Below, piece after piece: positions 1 through 6,650 of a stretch of DNA of 8,492 nt. A program made the translations under genes and the position numbers. Position 1 is the first letter of the stretch; each line of letters opens with the position of its first letter. Under the pieces are notes generated by a model. It was not told the DNA's origin and ran no database searches. It saw only the letters and a program-made list of their open reading frames with translations. Origin of the DNA: JBEIFW01 sp044370695 (lineage in GTDB: Bacteria > Actinomycetota > Acidimicrobiia > Acidimicrobiales > Ilumatobacteraceae); NCBI GenBank assembly GCA_044370695.1, contig JBILVB010000160.1:1-8492 (forward strand), read 5' to 3'.

Positions 1-155
1 CAGGCCCGGATGGCGACCACGAGTTGGCGTTGGTCCTCGGTCAGTGGGCTGTCGAGCAGCAGTTCGGCCAGGCCGGCGATGCCGGCCAGCGGCGCGCGCA
101 CCTCATGACGGGTTGCCGCCAGGCGGCCGTCGTCGGCGAAGGGGCGCAGAAGCAT
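1..155 (-). CDS. Sensor histidine kinase, N-terminal fragment (HisKA), continues past left edge
   Basis: Reading leftward from an ATG at 155-153 gives 51 residues that match the H-box and dimerisation helix of a HisKA domain: RHEVRAPLAGIAGLAELLLD followed by a PLTEDQ turn and a second helix. His17 is the expected autophosphorylated residue, with the usual E/R/P pattern after it. The ATG has a GAGGG Shine-Dalgarno (162-166) six bases upstream, which decides the start. Only 16 residues precede the histidine, so from this start there is no room for a sensor or membrane segment; the protein would be a soluble kinase or a hybrid kinase whose PAS or receiver domains lie downstream, off the window. 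The frame stays open upstream to about position 405, but that stretch lies antisense to the next gene. The ATPase domain and partner regulator are not visible. The gene is divergent from the Pat-like gene. The family call is firm; the exact type of kinase is unknown. Confidence 0.8.
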   Translation of the reverse strand, partial: MLLRPFADDGRLAATRHEVRAPLAGIAGLAELLLDSPLTEDQRQLVVAIRA

Positions 156-161
156 GACAGG

Positions 162-166
162 CCCTC
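162..166 (-). promoter_or_regulatory. Shine-Dalgarno of the histidine kinase
   Basis: GAGGG on the minus strand lies six bases before the ATG at 155. It supports the short start that places the H-box histidine at residue 17. Confidence 0.55.
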
Positions 167-210
167 GATCGGATGCCGTGCAGCGGCGTTCGACCCGTCG
201 GCAGTGTCTT

Positions 211-229
211 GAACGTTCTTTGGAGAACG
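211..229. repeat. Inverted repeats in the divergent kinase/acetyltransferase intergenic region
   Basis: Two overlapping dyads sit here. GAACGTTC (211-218) is a perfect 8-bp palindrome. CGTTCT / AGAACG (214-219 and 224-229) are 6-bp arms around TTGG. They lie in the only non-coding DNA between two divergent genes, where a shared operator would be expected. The spacing does not fit the LexA box (GAAC-N4-GTTC). A tandem duplication of GACCCGGG follows at 231-248. No regulator can be named. Confidence 0.4.
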
Positions 230-255
230 CGACCCGGGTGGACCCGGGCGCCGAC

Positions 256-261
256 TAAGAA
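256..261 (+). promoter_or_regulatory. Possible leaderless -10 element of the Pat-like gene
   Basis: TAAGAA ends exactly six bases before the GTG start at 268, the spacing of a -10 box when transcription begins on the start codon. It lacks the final T of TANNNT, so it is the weakest example of this arrangement in the window. No Shine-Dalgarno sequence is visible for this gene. Confidence 0.3.
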
Positions 262-267
262 CGGTGC

Positions 268-2829
268 GTGTCCCCGGAGCGGTCCCCCTGGCCGGCCGAC
301 GTCACGTTGAGCGACGGCGGCGTGGTGCGCGTCCGCCCGATCACGACGGCCGACGCCGCAGCGCTCGTCCGGCTCCACAACCGGCTGTCGCCCCGCACGA
401 TCTACTACCGGTTCTTCAGCGCGAAGGCTCGCCTCAGCGACCGGGAGGTCGAGCGGTTCGTCACCGTCGACGGGGTCGAGCGCCAGGCGCTGGTCGCCGA
501 GCTGGGCGACGAGCTGCTGGCCGTCGGCCGGTTCGACCGTTGGACGGGCACCGACGAAGCCGAGGTGGCCTTCGTCGTCGACGACGCCCACCAGGGCCGG
601 GGGCTGGGTGCGTTGCTGCTCGAACAACTCGTCGTGGCTGCCCGGTCGGTGGGGATCACGCGGTTCACGGCCGAGACCCTGCCGGACAACCGGGCGATGC
701 TGTCCACGTTCACTCGGGCCGGGTTCGAGGTGCGTTCCCGGTTCGAGGGCGGTGTGGTGGAGCTGTCGTTCGACATCACGCCGACCGAGGCGTTCCGGGC
801 GGTGGTCGACCGGCGTGAGCAGCGGGCCGACGCCCGCAGCGTCGCGCGGTTCCTGCGGCCCCGGTCGATCGCCGTGATCGGGGCGAGCGACCGGCCCGGA
901 TCGATCGGCCGGGCGCTGGTGCGCAACCTGCTCGCCGGCGGGTTCGACGGCCCCGTCTATCCCGTGAACCCGGCCGCGGCGCACGTGGCGAGCGTGCCGG
1001 CGTACGCGTCGGTGACCGACGTCCCCGACGACGTGCACCTGGCGGTGGTCGCCGTCCCGGCGGCGCAGGTGCCGGCCGTCGTCGCCGAGTGCGCAGCCAA
1101 AGCGGTGCGTGGGGTCGTGGTCCTGACGGCGGACGTCGCCGATCCGGCCGGTCTGGCGTCGTTCGCCCGGGGGCACGGGATGCGCCTGGTCGGCCCGGCG
1201 AGCCTCGGGATCATCGCCGCCGAGGGCACCTCGACGGTGCGGGCCACGTTCAGCCCCGCCCCGGTGCGAGCCGGTGCGGTCGGGATCTCGCTGCAGTCGG
1301 GTCCGCTCGGCACGGCGCTGCTCGAGGAGCTGCACCGCGTCGGTCTCGGGGTGTCGAGCTTCGTGTCGTTGGGGGACAAGGCCGACGTGAGCGCGAACGA
1401 CCTGCTCAACTTCTGGGCCGACGACCCGGCGACCGCGGTCTGCCTGCTCTACACCGAGTCGTTCGGCAACCCGGCGAAGTTCGCCCGCGTCGCGCGCCGG
1501 GTGTCGCAGGCCAAGCCGGTGGTGGCGGTGAAGACCCTCGACGGCGACACGGACCGTCTCGTCACCGACGCGCTGTACCGCCAGGCGGGCGTGAGCCGGG
1601 TCGACACCGTCGCCGAGCTCGTCGACCTGGGCCGCCTGTTCGCCACGCAGCCGCTGCCCGGGGGGGCGCGGGTGGCCGTGGTCGCCAACGCCAGCGGCCC
1701 GGTGGCGCTGGTGGCCGCAGCGGCGCAGTCCACCGGTCTGACCGTGGTGGCGACCCGACCGCTCGACGTCGACGCAGGTGCCGCCGACTACGCCGCCGCG
1801 TTGGCCCCCGAGGCGCTCGGGGAGGCCGACAGCGCCGTGGTGCTGCACACGCCGCCGCTCGGGTCGGCGACCGCCGCCGACGCCGTCGCCGATGCCGTCG
1901 AGGAGGCTGCGGCCCGCTGGGGTCGGCCGGTGGTCGCCGTGGCGCTCGGCCGGCCCGACGGGTTGTTGCGGCCCGGCGGCCGAGTGCCCACCTACCGGTT
2001 CCCCGAGCCGGCGGTGACCGCCCTCGGCCGGGCCGTGCGGTACGCGGCGTGGCGGAACCGTCCGCCGGCGCCGCCGGTGGAGCTCGACCCCGCTGCGCTC
2101 GACGCGGCCCGGGCGATCGTGGCCCACGCACTGTCGATCCGGCCCGGCGGCACATTGCTGCCGGTGCGGGTGGTGGGCGAGTTGCTCGGGGCGGTCGGGA
2201 TCCCGTGGGCGCCGGCGGCGGCGGTGGCGTCGCTCGACGACGCGCTGGAGGCGGCAACGCGTATCGGGTACCCGGTGGCGGTGAAGGCGGCGGCCCGGCG
2301 GGGCCGCACGGAGGGTTCCGGGATCGCGCTCGACGTCGGGGGGCCCGAGGAGCTGCGGGCGTCGTGGACGCGCATGGTCGCAGCGCTCGGGGCCGGGATG
2401 GCCGAGGCGGTGGTGCAAGCCATGGTGCCGAGCGGGGTGGAGGTGGCCGTCGAGGTCCGGGCCCATCCGGCGTTCGGTCCGGTGGTCGCGTTCGGGCTCG
2501 GCGGCCTCTACGGCGAGCTGCTCGCCGACCGCCCGGCGCGCAGTTTGCCGGTGAGCGCCGCCGACGCCGCCGAGCTGGTCCGCAGCGCCCGGGTGCACGA
2601 TGCGCTGGCGCGCGCCGGCGCCGACCTCGGCGCACTGGCTGGCATCGTGGGCCGGGTGGCGGCGCTGGTCGAGGCCTGCGACGAGATCGACCGTCTCGTG
2701 CTCGACCCCGTGCTCGCCGGTCCTGCGGGCCCGGTGGTCGTCGACGCGTCGGTGCACGTGGCACCGGTCTCGCCGAGCCGGGAGGTGCCGCTGCGGCGCG
2801 TCGGGGTGGAACCGGGGTCGCCGGCCTGA
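268..2829 (+). CDS. Pat-like GNAT acetyltransferase fused to acyl-CoA synthetase-like domain (type II)
   Basis: The 853-aa protein starts at GTG. Residues about 10-165 are a GNAT domain: Glu99 is the likely general base and Q109-x-x-G112-x-G114 is the acetyl-CoA pyrophosphate loop. A Rossmann CoA-binding domain begins near 195 (GASDRPGSIG, 205-214), followed by ligase-CoA domains and an ATP-grasp-like domain (about 620-850, retaining FGLGG). Such fusions are lysine acetyltransferases that modify and silence enzymes such as acetyl-CoA synthetase; the GNAT-first order is the actinobacterial type II form. The synthetase half looks inactive. After KPVVAVK (416-422) the segment that normally carries the phosphorylated His (the SHTG loop) is absent and the text runs on to TDALYRQAGV. 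GPN has become GPA (309-311), the ATP-grasp HKSDVGG-type motif is GRTEGSG (679-685), and the late D-x-NP is LDP. The body probably senses ligands or scaffolds. It could still be an unusual ligase, but I consider that unlikely. The gene runs convergent to the 62-aa gene, 18 bp away. Confidence 0.88.
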   Translation: MSPERSPWPADVTLSDGGVVRVRPITTADAAALVRLHNRLSPRTIYYRFFSAKARLSDREVERFVTVDGVERQALVAELGDELLAVGRFDRWTGTDEAEVAFVVDDAHQGRGLGALLLEQLVVAARSVGITRFTAETLPDNRAMLSTFTRAGFEVRSRFEGGVVELSFDITPTEAFRAVVDRREQRADARSVARFLRPRSIAVIGASDRPGSIGRALVRNLLAGGFDGPVYPVNPAAAHVASVPAYASVTDVPDDVHLAVVAVPAAQVPAVVAECAAKAVRGVVVLTADVADPAGLASFARGHGMRLVGPASLGIIAAEGTSTVRATFSPAPVRAGAVGISLQSGPLGTALLEELHRVGLGVSSFVSLGDKADVSANDLLNFWADDPATAVCLLYTESFGNPAKFARVARRVSQAKPVVAVKTLDGDTDRLVTDALYRQAGVSRVDTVAELVDLGRLFATQPLPGGARVAVVANASGPVALVAAAAQSTGLTVVATRPLDVDAGAADYAAALAPEALGEADSAVVLHTPPLGSATAADAVADAVEEAAARWGRPVVAVALGRPDGLLRPGGRVPTYRFPEPAVTALGRAVRYAAWRNRPPAPPVELDPAALDAARAIVAHALSIRPGGTLLPVRVVGELLGAVGIPWAPAAAVASLDDALEAATRIGYPVAVKAAARRGRTEGSGIALDVGGPEELRASWTRMVAALGAGMAEAVVQAMVPSGVEVAVEVRAHPAFGPVVAFGLGGLYGELLADRPARSLPVSAADAAELVRSARVHDALARAGADLGALAGIVGRVAALVEACDEIDRLVLDPVLAGPAGPVVVDASVHVAPVSPSREVPLRRVGVEPGSPA

Positions 2830-2852
2830 CCGGTTCGCTCCGGCGATTCAGG
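2825..2852. terminator. Weak bidirectional hairpin between convergent genes
   Basis: The arms CCTGA (2825-2829) and TCAGG (2848-2852) enclose an inner CCGG/CCGG pair (2830-2833 and 2840-2843) with a 6-base loop and a 4-base bulge. The dyad uses the stop codons of both converging genes (TGA at 2827-2829; the minus-strand TGA at 2848-2850). There is no T-run. It may help end transcription from both sides, but the evidence is structural only. Confidence 0.3.
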
Positions 2853-3036
2853 CGTAGAAGTCGACCTGGTTGCCTTGCCCCGGGCGCTCGACGGCAGGGT
2901 CGGGTCGGCCGACCTTGTCGGCCTCCTTGGCCGCTTCGGCCGCCAGTCGCTGCTGGTCGACCATCGCGTTCTGCATCGCGGCGATCTGGAACAGGACCGG
3001 GTTCATCGGGGTTTTCACGGCGTAGACGGCATCCAT
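2848..3036 (-). CDS. Small conserved-looking protein of unknown function, 62 aa
   Basis: The ATG at 3036 is preceded five bases upstream by GGAGGAGG (3042-3049), the strongest ribosome site in the window, so this start is preferred over an in-frame ATG at 3090. Nearly every codon ends in G or C, as in true genes here. The protein begins MDAVYAVKTPMNPVLFQ, has an Ala/Gln/Met-rich helical stretch at about 12-40 (AAMQNAMVDQQRLAAEAA), a charged Pro/Gly-rich linker and a C-terminus PGQGNQVDFYA. It has no signal peptide, membrane span or cysteine. The layout (MD start, helix with an AM...Q pattern, tail of the form GxxVDxY) faintly recalls YjfB-type putative motility proteins. That is inference from pattern only, and no other motility gene is nearby. 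It lies 99 bp downstream of the hydrolase pseudogene and converges on the Pat-like gene. It is a real gene with high probability; its function is unknown. Confidence 0.75.
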   Translation of the reverse strand: MDAVYAVKTPMNPVLFQIAAMQNAMVDQQRLAAEAAKEADKVGRPDPAVERPGQGNQVDFYA

Positions 3037-3041
3037 TTCCG

Positions 3042-3049
3042 CCTCCTCC
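3042..3049 (-). promoter_or_regulatory. Strong Shine-Dalgarno of the 62-aa gene
   Basis: GGAGGAGG on the minus strand, five bases before the ATG, is near-perfect complementarity to the 16S rRNA tail. It fixes the start and suggests high translation compared with the neighbours, several of which have no such site. Confidence 0.75.
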
Positions 3050-3135
3050 GGGAACTGCGGTGGTGCATGCGGGTGAAACTGTGAACCCATCGGACGTGGG
3101 CCGGCGGCGTTGACCGGGCTTGCGGCCAGAAGCCG

Positions 3136-3541
3136 TCAGGGTTCCCGCAGGGTCCCGTCTGGTGCATCGGCGGCCTCCACGACGGCACGCGACCGCCGGG
3201 CTGCGTCGGCGAAGATCCCCTTGGCCATCAACGACAGCGATGCGTTGGGGCGCGACTGGTAGACGCGGGCGCGGACCTCGTGGACGCAGCGGTCCTCGGG
3301 TGCGGCCTGAGCGGCGCGCTCGGCCAGCCGGGCGGCGCCGCCGGCCAGCGAGGCGAGTTCGGCGGCGAACGCCGCTTCGGGGGCGGGGAGCACCGTGGCG
3401 GGGTTGCCGTCCCTCGGCCTCGAACGCACCGCTGCCCCCGACGTGGTCGACGTGACCGTGGGTGTAGACGAGGGCCCGGACCGGATCGTTCGACCACGAG
3501 CGCACGGCCGCGACCACTGCAGGCCGGCCATCGCCGCAGCC
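3136..3541 (-). pseudogene. Decayed MBL-fold / alkylsulfatase-like hydrolase remnant
   Basis: Two fragments of one protein family lie in different frames. The upstream fragment reads GRPAVVAAVRSWSNDPVRAL then VYTHGHVDHVGGSGAFEAEG. It holds the first metal-binding motif H-x-H-x-D-H (3443-3460) of alkylsulfatase-type metallo-beta-lactamase hydrolases. Near 3409-3417 the homology moves to another frame (a one-base gain or two-base loss). The second fragment, ending at the TGA at 3136-3138, resembles the C-terminal dimerisation domain: LASLAGGAARLAERA, then AAPEDRCVHEVRARVY and SLMAKGIFADAARRSRA. The N-terminal part, the whole middle of the catalytic domain with the remaining metal ligands, and part of the dimerisation domain (the stretch usually containing a DLRLACHL-type motif) are gone. 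About 400 bp survive of a gene that is normally well over 1 kb. It begins immediately after the acyl-CoA dehydrogenase stop, so the pair was probably once an operon. The family was identified by motif reading without a database search. Confidence 0.7.
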
Positions 3542-3548
3542 GGCCGGT

Positions 3549-4658
3549 TCAGGCGCCCGGTTCGCGGGGCAGGCCGAGGAGGCGCTCGCCCAGGATGTTG
3601 CGCAGCACGTTCGAGGTGCCGCCCATGATCGTGTAGGCCGGCCAGTAGCAGTAGGCCCGGCTCGTCGGGGTGTCGAGCGTCATCTCCGCGCCGAACACCG
3701 ACGCCGCGAACTCTGCGACGCGCTGCTCGTGCTCGGTGCAGAACGCCTTCGTGGCCGCCGAGAACCCCTTGGGACCTTGCTGGAGGACCTCGCGCAGCAC
3801 GAGCAGGCGCCCGAGGGTGTACGCCGACTCGAGCTTCGCGATCTCCTGGCGCACCAGCTTCGAGGACGTGTCGGCCCGCTCGCGGGCGTCGAGGTAGAGC
3901 CCGTAGTTGGACAGCAACCGATCGATGCCGCCGCGCTCGTGTTCGAGCTGGCGCATCGTCTGGCCGAAGCTGCCACCCTCCTTGCCGACGAGGTTCTTCG
4001 TGGGCACGCGCACGTCGTCGTAGAACACCTCGCAGAAGTGCGCGTTGTGGTGCATGTCGGTGATCTTCTTGACGGTGATCCCCGGGGTGTCCATCGGCAC
4101 GATGATCTCGGAGATGCCGGCGTGCTTGGCGCCCTCGTTCGAGGTGCGGCAGATGAGGTAGCAGTAGTCGGCCTCGGCGCCGAAGCTCGTCCAGATCTTC
4201 TGGCCGTTGATGACGAACTCGTCGCCGTCGCGCACCGCCGAGGTCTTCAAGCTCGCGAGGTCGGAGCCCGAATCGGGCTCCGACATGCCGATGCACCAAC
4301 CGGTCTCACCCGACAGCATCCCGGGCAGGAACGCCGCCTTCTGCTCCTCGGTGCCGTACGCGAGCATCGTCGGGCCCATCTGGCGGTCGGCGAACCACGA
4401 CGCGGCGATCGGTACGCCCCGCTTGATGAACGTCTCGGTGACGACGAAGCGCTCGAGCACGCTGCGCCCGCCGCCGCCGTACTCCTTGGGCCAGGTCATC
4501 CCGATCCAGCCCCGGGCACCGAGCTCGCGGGAGAACTCGCGCGAGAACCCGTTGATCCACGTGTCCGGGAAGCGGCCGTAGCGGGCGATGGCGTCGGCCG
4601 CCACCTCTTCGGCCTCCTTCTGGAGGGTGAGCAGCTCGGGGGCCCAGGAGAAGTCCAT
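3549..4658 (-). CDS. Acyl-CoA dehydrogenase (FadE-like), 369 aa
   Basis: This flavoenzyme family removes two hydrogens across the alpha-beta bond of acyl-CoA thioesters and passes the electrons to ETF. From MDFSWAPELL the protein shows an N-terminal helical domain, WPKEYGG (typical of bacterial FadE proteins), the FAD-contacting beta-domain motif MSEPDSGSDLASL (from Met125), IWTSFGAEADYCYL, and a C-terminal helical domain ending IMGGTSNVLRNILGERLLGL. The usual catalytic Glu near the C-terminus (YEGT) is GGT here, so the base is probably in L238-E-H-E241-R242, as in the isovaleryl-CoA and long-chain type. The length is normal, slightly short. There is no Shine-Dalgarno; TACCCT lies exactly six bases before the ATG, suggesting a leaderless mRNA. 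The substrate cannot be read from sequence. Downstream lies the hydrolase remnant; upstream is dinG on the same strand, 47 bp away with a hairpin between. Confidence 0.92.
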   Translation of the reverse strand: MDFSWAPELLTLQKEAEEVAADAIARYGRFPDTWINGFSREFSRELGARGWIGMTWPKEYGGGGRSVLERFVVTETFIKRGVPIAASWFADRQMGPTMLAYGTEEQKAAFLPGMLSGETGWCIGMSEPDSGSDLASLKTSAVRDGDEFVINGQKIWTSFGAEADYCYLICRTSNEGAKHAGISEIIVPMDTPGITVKKITDMHHNAHFCEVFYDDVRVPTKNLVGKEGGSFGQTMRQLEHERGGIDRLLSNYGLYLDARERADTSSKLVRQEIAKLESAYTLGRLLVLREVLQQGPKGFSAATKAFCTEHEQRVAEFAASVFGAEMTLDTPTSRAYCYWPAYTIMGGTSNVLRNILGERLLGLPREPGA

Positions 4659-4664
4659 GCCGTC

Positions 4665-4670
4665 AGGGTA
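4665..4670 (-). promoter_or_regulatory. Leaderless -10 box of the acyl-CoA dehydrogenase gene
   Basis: TACCCT on the minus strand fits TANNNT and is followed by exactly six bases and then the ATG at 4658. This is the geometry of actinobacterial leaderless promoters, where the A of ATG is the transcript start. No good -35 is visible and no Shine-Dalgarno exists. It implies this gene can be transcribed independently of dinG. Confidence 0.5.
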
Positions 4671-4692
4671 TTCCGGGCGAGCCGGCGCGTCC

Positions 4693-4707
4693 GACCCCGG
4701 CGGGGTC
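4693..4707 (-). terminator. Short GC-rich hairpin at the end of dinG
   Basis: GACCCC / GGGGTC (4693-4698 and 4702-4707) form a perfect 6-bp stem with a 3-base loop overlapping the dinG stop codon. There is no T-tract after it on the minus strand, so it is a weak attenuator or terminator candidate, or chance in GC-rich DNA. Its place between dinG and a leaderless promoter is suggestive. Confidence 0.35.
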
Positions 4708-6622
4708 AGTGCTCGCCGGCGGTGACGATCGACCGCAGGAACGCCTCGGCCTCGGCCCGGTGGCGGGTGCGCCGCAGCGGGGGCAGGGCCCGGACGAGGT
4801 CCCAGCGGTAACCGGCGGTGTTGAGCCGGGGGTCGAGGACGGCGACGACGCCACGGTCGGTGGCGCTGCGGATGAGCCGGCCCGTGGCCTGGGCGAGCAG
4901 GGTGGCGGCGCGGGGCAGGTCGATCTCGGCGAAGGCCCGCTCGCGGGCCCGTTCGCGCCGGGCCTGCAGGAGCGGGTCGTCGGGGCGGGGGAACGGGATC
5001 CGGTCGATCGTGACGAGCGACAGGGTGTCGCCGGGGACGTCGATGCCCTGGAACAGCCCGGCGGTGGCGAACAGGCAGCGGGATTCGACCGCCCGGAACG
5101 CCTCGACGAGCGCCGGTTTGGGGAGGTCGGCCTGGGTCAGTATCTCGAACGGCAGCCGGGGGCGCAGCGCGTCGGCGGCGGCGGTCATCGCCCGCCACGA
5201 GGTGAACAGCGCCAACGTCCGGCCTCCCGCAGCGGTGATCAACGCCTCGAGCTCGTCGTGCACCGCCGCCGGGTGCTGGGGGCTGCGGGGGTCGGGCAGA
5301 TGGACTGCGCAGTACAGCAACCCCTGGTTCGGGTAGTCGAAGGGGCTGCCGACGTCGAGGGTGTCGGTCGTGTCGGGCGGGAGGCCGAGCCGCTCGGCGA
5401 GGCCGGGTGGGATCGTCGCGCTGGTCAGCACGGCGGTGCGGCGGCTCCAGAGCCGCTCGGTGAGCACGGGGGCGACGTCGATGGCGGCGACCTGCAGCTG
5501 CGGGGCGGACGGCGGGCCGTCGACCCAGCTCACCCGGTCCGGTCCCGGGGCGAGCGCGAGCTCCACGTCGCCGGCGAGGTGACCGGCCGCACGCTGGGCC
5601 CGCAGGCGCCGCTGGGTGACGTCGTCGTTGCGGGTTTCGATCGCCCGAAGGGCCCGCAGGGCGTCGTCGACCTGGTTGCGGGCGACGGCGAGCGCAGCGG
5701 CGATCTCGACGGGCGGGGGTTCGGGGAGGCGCTGGTCGCGGTGGTCGCCGAGGGCGTCTGCGAGCGTGTCCCCCGCCTTGGTGAGCGCTCGACCGAGCTC
5801 GTCGGAGGCCACGACGGCGCCGACGAGGCGGGCCAGGTTGGGCAGGCGGCCAGGGCCGAGCGTCACGCCGTTGGTGGCGGCGACGACGTCTTCGAGCTGG
5901 TGGGCCTCGTCGACGACGACCACGTCGTGGGGTGGGAGCAGCACGCCGTCGGTGGCGAGGTCGAGACCGTAGAGGTGGGTGTTGACGACCACGACGTCGG
6001 CGCCGTCGGCGGCACGGCGGGCCCGCTCGGCGAAACAGGTGTCGCCCGCCGGGCAGCGGGCGGCACCGGGGCACTCCATCGCCGATACCGAGACCGTGGC
6101 CCACGCCCGGGCCGAGGGCGACCAGTCCAAGTCGGCCTGGTCGCCGGTCTCGGTGAGGGCGGACCAGGTGGCGAGCTTGAGGATCTCGCGCCGCACGGCC
6201 GGCGCAGCGTCGTCGAGCTCGAGGCGGCCCTCGCTGCGGGTGGTGGCCTCGGTGACCCGCTGAAGGCACAGGTAGTTGGAGCGACCCTTGAGCACGGCCC
6301 AGCGCAGGGGGCGGCCGTGGTGGGGGAGGGGGCCGAGGTGCTCGGCGAGGAACGGCAGGTCCCGGCCGGCGAGCTGGTCCTGCAGCGCCTTGGTGGCGGT
6401 CGCGACGACGACCCGCTGGCCGCTCAGCAGCGCCGGGACCAGGTAGGCGAGCGACTTGCCGGTGCCCGTGCCGGCCTGCACGACGAGGTGCCGCCGGGAG
6501 GTGATCGCGTCGGCCACGGCGCGGGCCATGGCGGCCTGGCCGGGCCGGATCTCACCGCCGCCGGGGAGCCGGGCGACGACGTCGCGCAGGGTGGCGTCGA
6601 CGTCGTCGGCAAGACCGGGCAC
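4706..6622 (-). CDS. dinG: ATP-dependent DNA helicase, DinG/XPD family with Fe-S cluster
   Basis: The 638-aa superfamily 2 helicase is expected to unwind DNA 5' to 3' and to clear forks, R-loops or damage intermediates. Motifs in order: a Q-motif-like RPGQ (26-29), Walker A AGTGTGKS (50-57), four cysteines for a 4Fe-4S cluster (C119, C184, C190, C196; two x5 spacings among the last three), the Walker B box VDEAHQLEDV (D238-E239-A240-H241), LFATAGLFQGIDVPG (motif V region) and QATGRLIRSATDRGVV (Q578, R582, R585; motif VI). All parts needed for activity appear present and the length is usual for actinobacterial DinG. The start is GTG at 6622; an ATG at 6630 is out of frame. There is no Shine-Dalgarno; AACCAT sits exactly six bases upstream. 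It is divergent from uppS with 28 bp between start codons. No LexA box is visible at this promoter despite the family name (damage-inducible). Confidence 0.92.
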   Translation of the reverse strand: MPGLADDVDATLRDVVARLPGGGEIRPGQAAMARAVADAITSRRHLVVQAGTGTGKSLAYLVPALLSGQRVVVATATKALQDQLAGRDLPFLAEHLGPLPHHGRPLRWAVLKGRSNYLCLQRVTEATTRSEGRLELDDAAPAVRREILKLATWSALTETGDQADLDWSPSARAWATVSVSAMECPGAARCPAGDTCFAERARRAADGADVVVVNTHLYGLDLATDGVLLPPHDVVVVDEAHQLEDVVAATNGVTLGPGRLPNLARLVGAVVASDELGRALTKAGDTLADALGDHRDQRLPEPPPVEIAAALAVARNQVDDALRALRAIETRNDDVTQRRLRAQRAAGHLAGDVELALAPGPDRVSWVDGPPSAPQLQVAAIDVAPVLTERLWSRRTAVLTSATIPPGLAERLGLPPDTTDTLDVGSPFDYPNQGLLYCAVHLPDPRSPQHPAAVHDELEALITAAGGRTLALFTSWRAMTAAADALRPRLPFEILTQADLPKPALVEAFRAVESRCLFATAGLFQGIDVPGDTLSLVTIDRIPFPRPDDPLLQARRERARERAFAEIDLPRAATLLAQATGRLIRSATDRGVVAVLDPRLNTAGYRWDLVRALPPLRRTRHRAEAEAFLRSIVTAGEH

Positions 6623-6628
6623 GCTGCC

Positions 6629-6644
6629 ATGGTTGCACTACCGT
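6629..6644. promoter_or_regulatory. Overlapping divergent promoters of dinG and uppS
   Basis: For uppS, TACCGT (6639-6644) fits TANNNT and is followed by six bases and GTG (6651). For dinG, AACCAT (minus strand, 6634-6629) is one base off TANNNT and is also followed by six bases and GTG (6622). The two -10 elements are only four bases apart on opposite strands, so each polymerase would cover the other gene's start, and the -35 regions would fall inside the opposite coding sequences. Neither -35 is well conserved. Neither gene has a Shine-Dalgarno, which supports leaderless transcription of both. Confidence 0.5.
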
Positions 6645-6650
6645 GCCGCC

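Noticed and set aside
211..229. LexA box in the kinase/acetyltransferase intergenic region
   Set aside because: GAAC and GTTC half-sites occur, but the spacing is zero in one arrangement and the other is everted with six bases; neither fits GAAC-N4-GTTC.
103..2757. Antisense 884-codon open frame opposite the Pat-like gene
   Set aside because: It mirrors the GC-rich sense gene, is full of Arg/His/Pro/Gly typical of shadow frames, and shows no domain; the sense strand carries clear GNAT and CoA-binding motifs.
3549..6269. A 906-codon frame joining the acyl-CoA dehydrogenase to upstream sequence
   Set aside because: Only the last 369 codons are the enzyme. The upstream part is an Arg/Pro-rich shadow of dinG in another frame; the ATG at 4658 has a proper promoter-like element and starts the family homology.
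6456..6650. 65-codon upstream extension of uppS
   Set aside because: It overlaps dinG antisense and lacks homology; GTG at 6651 gives normal UppS length and a -10 element at the right spacing.
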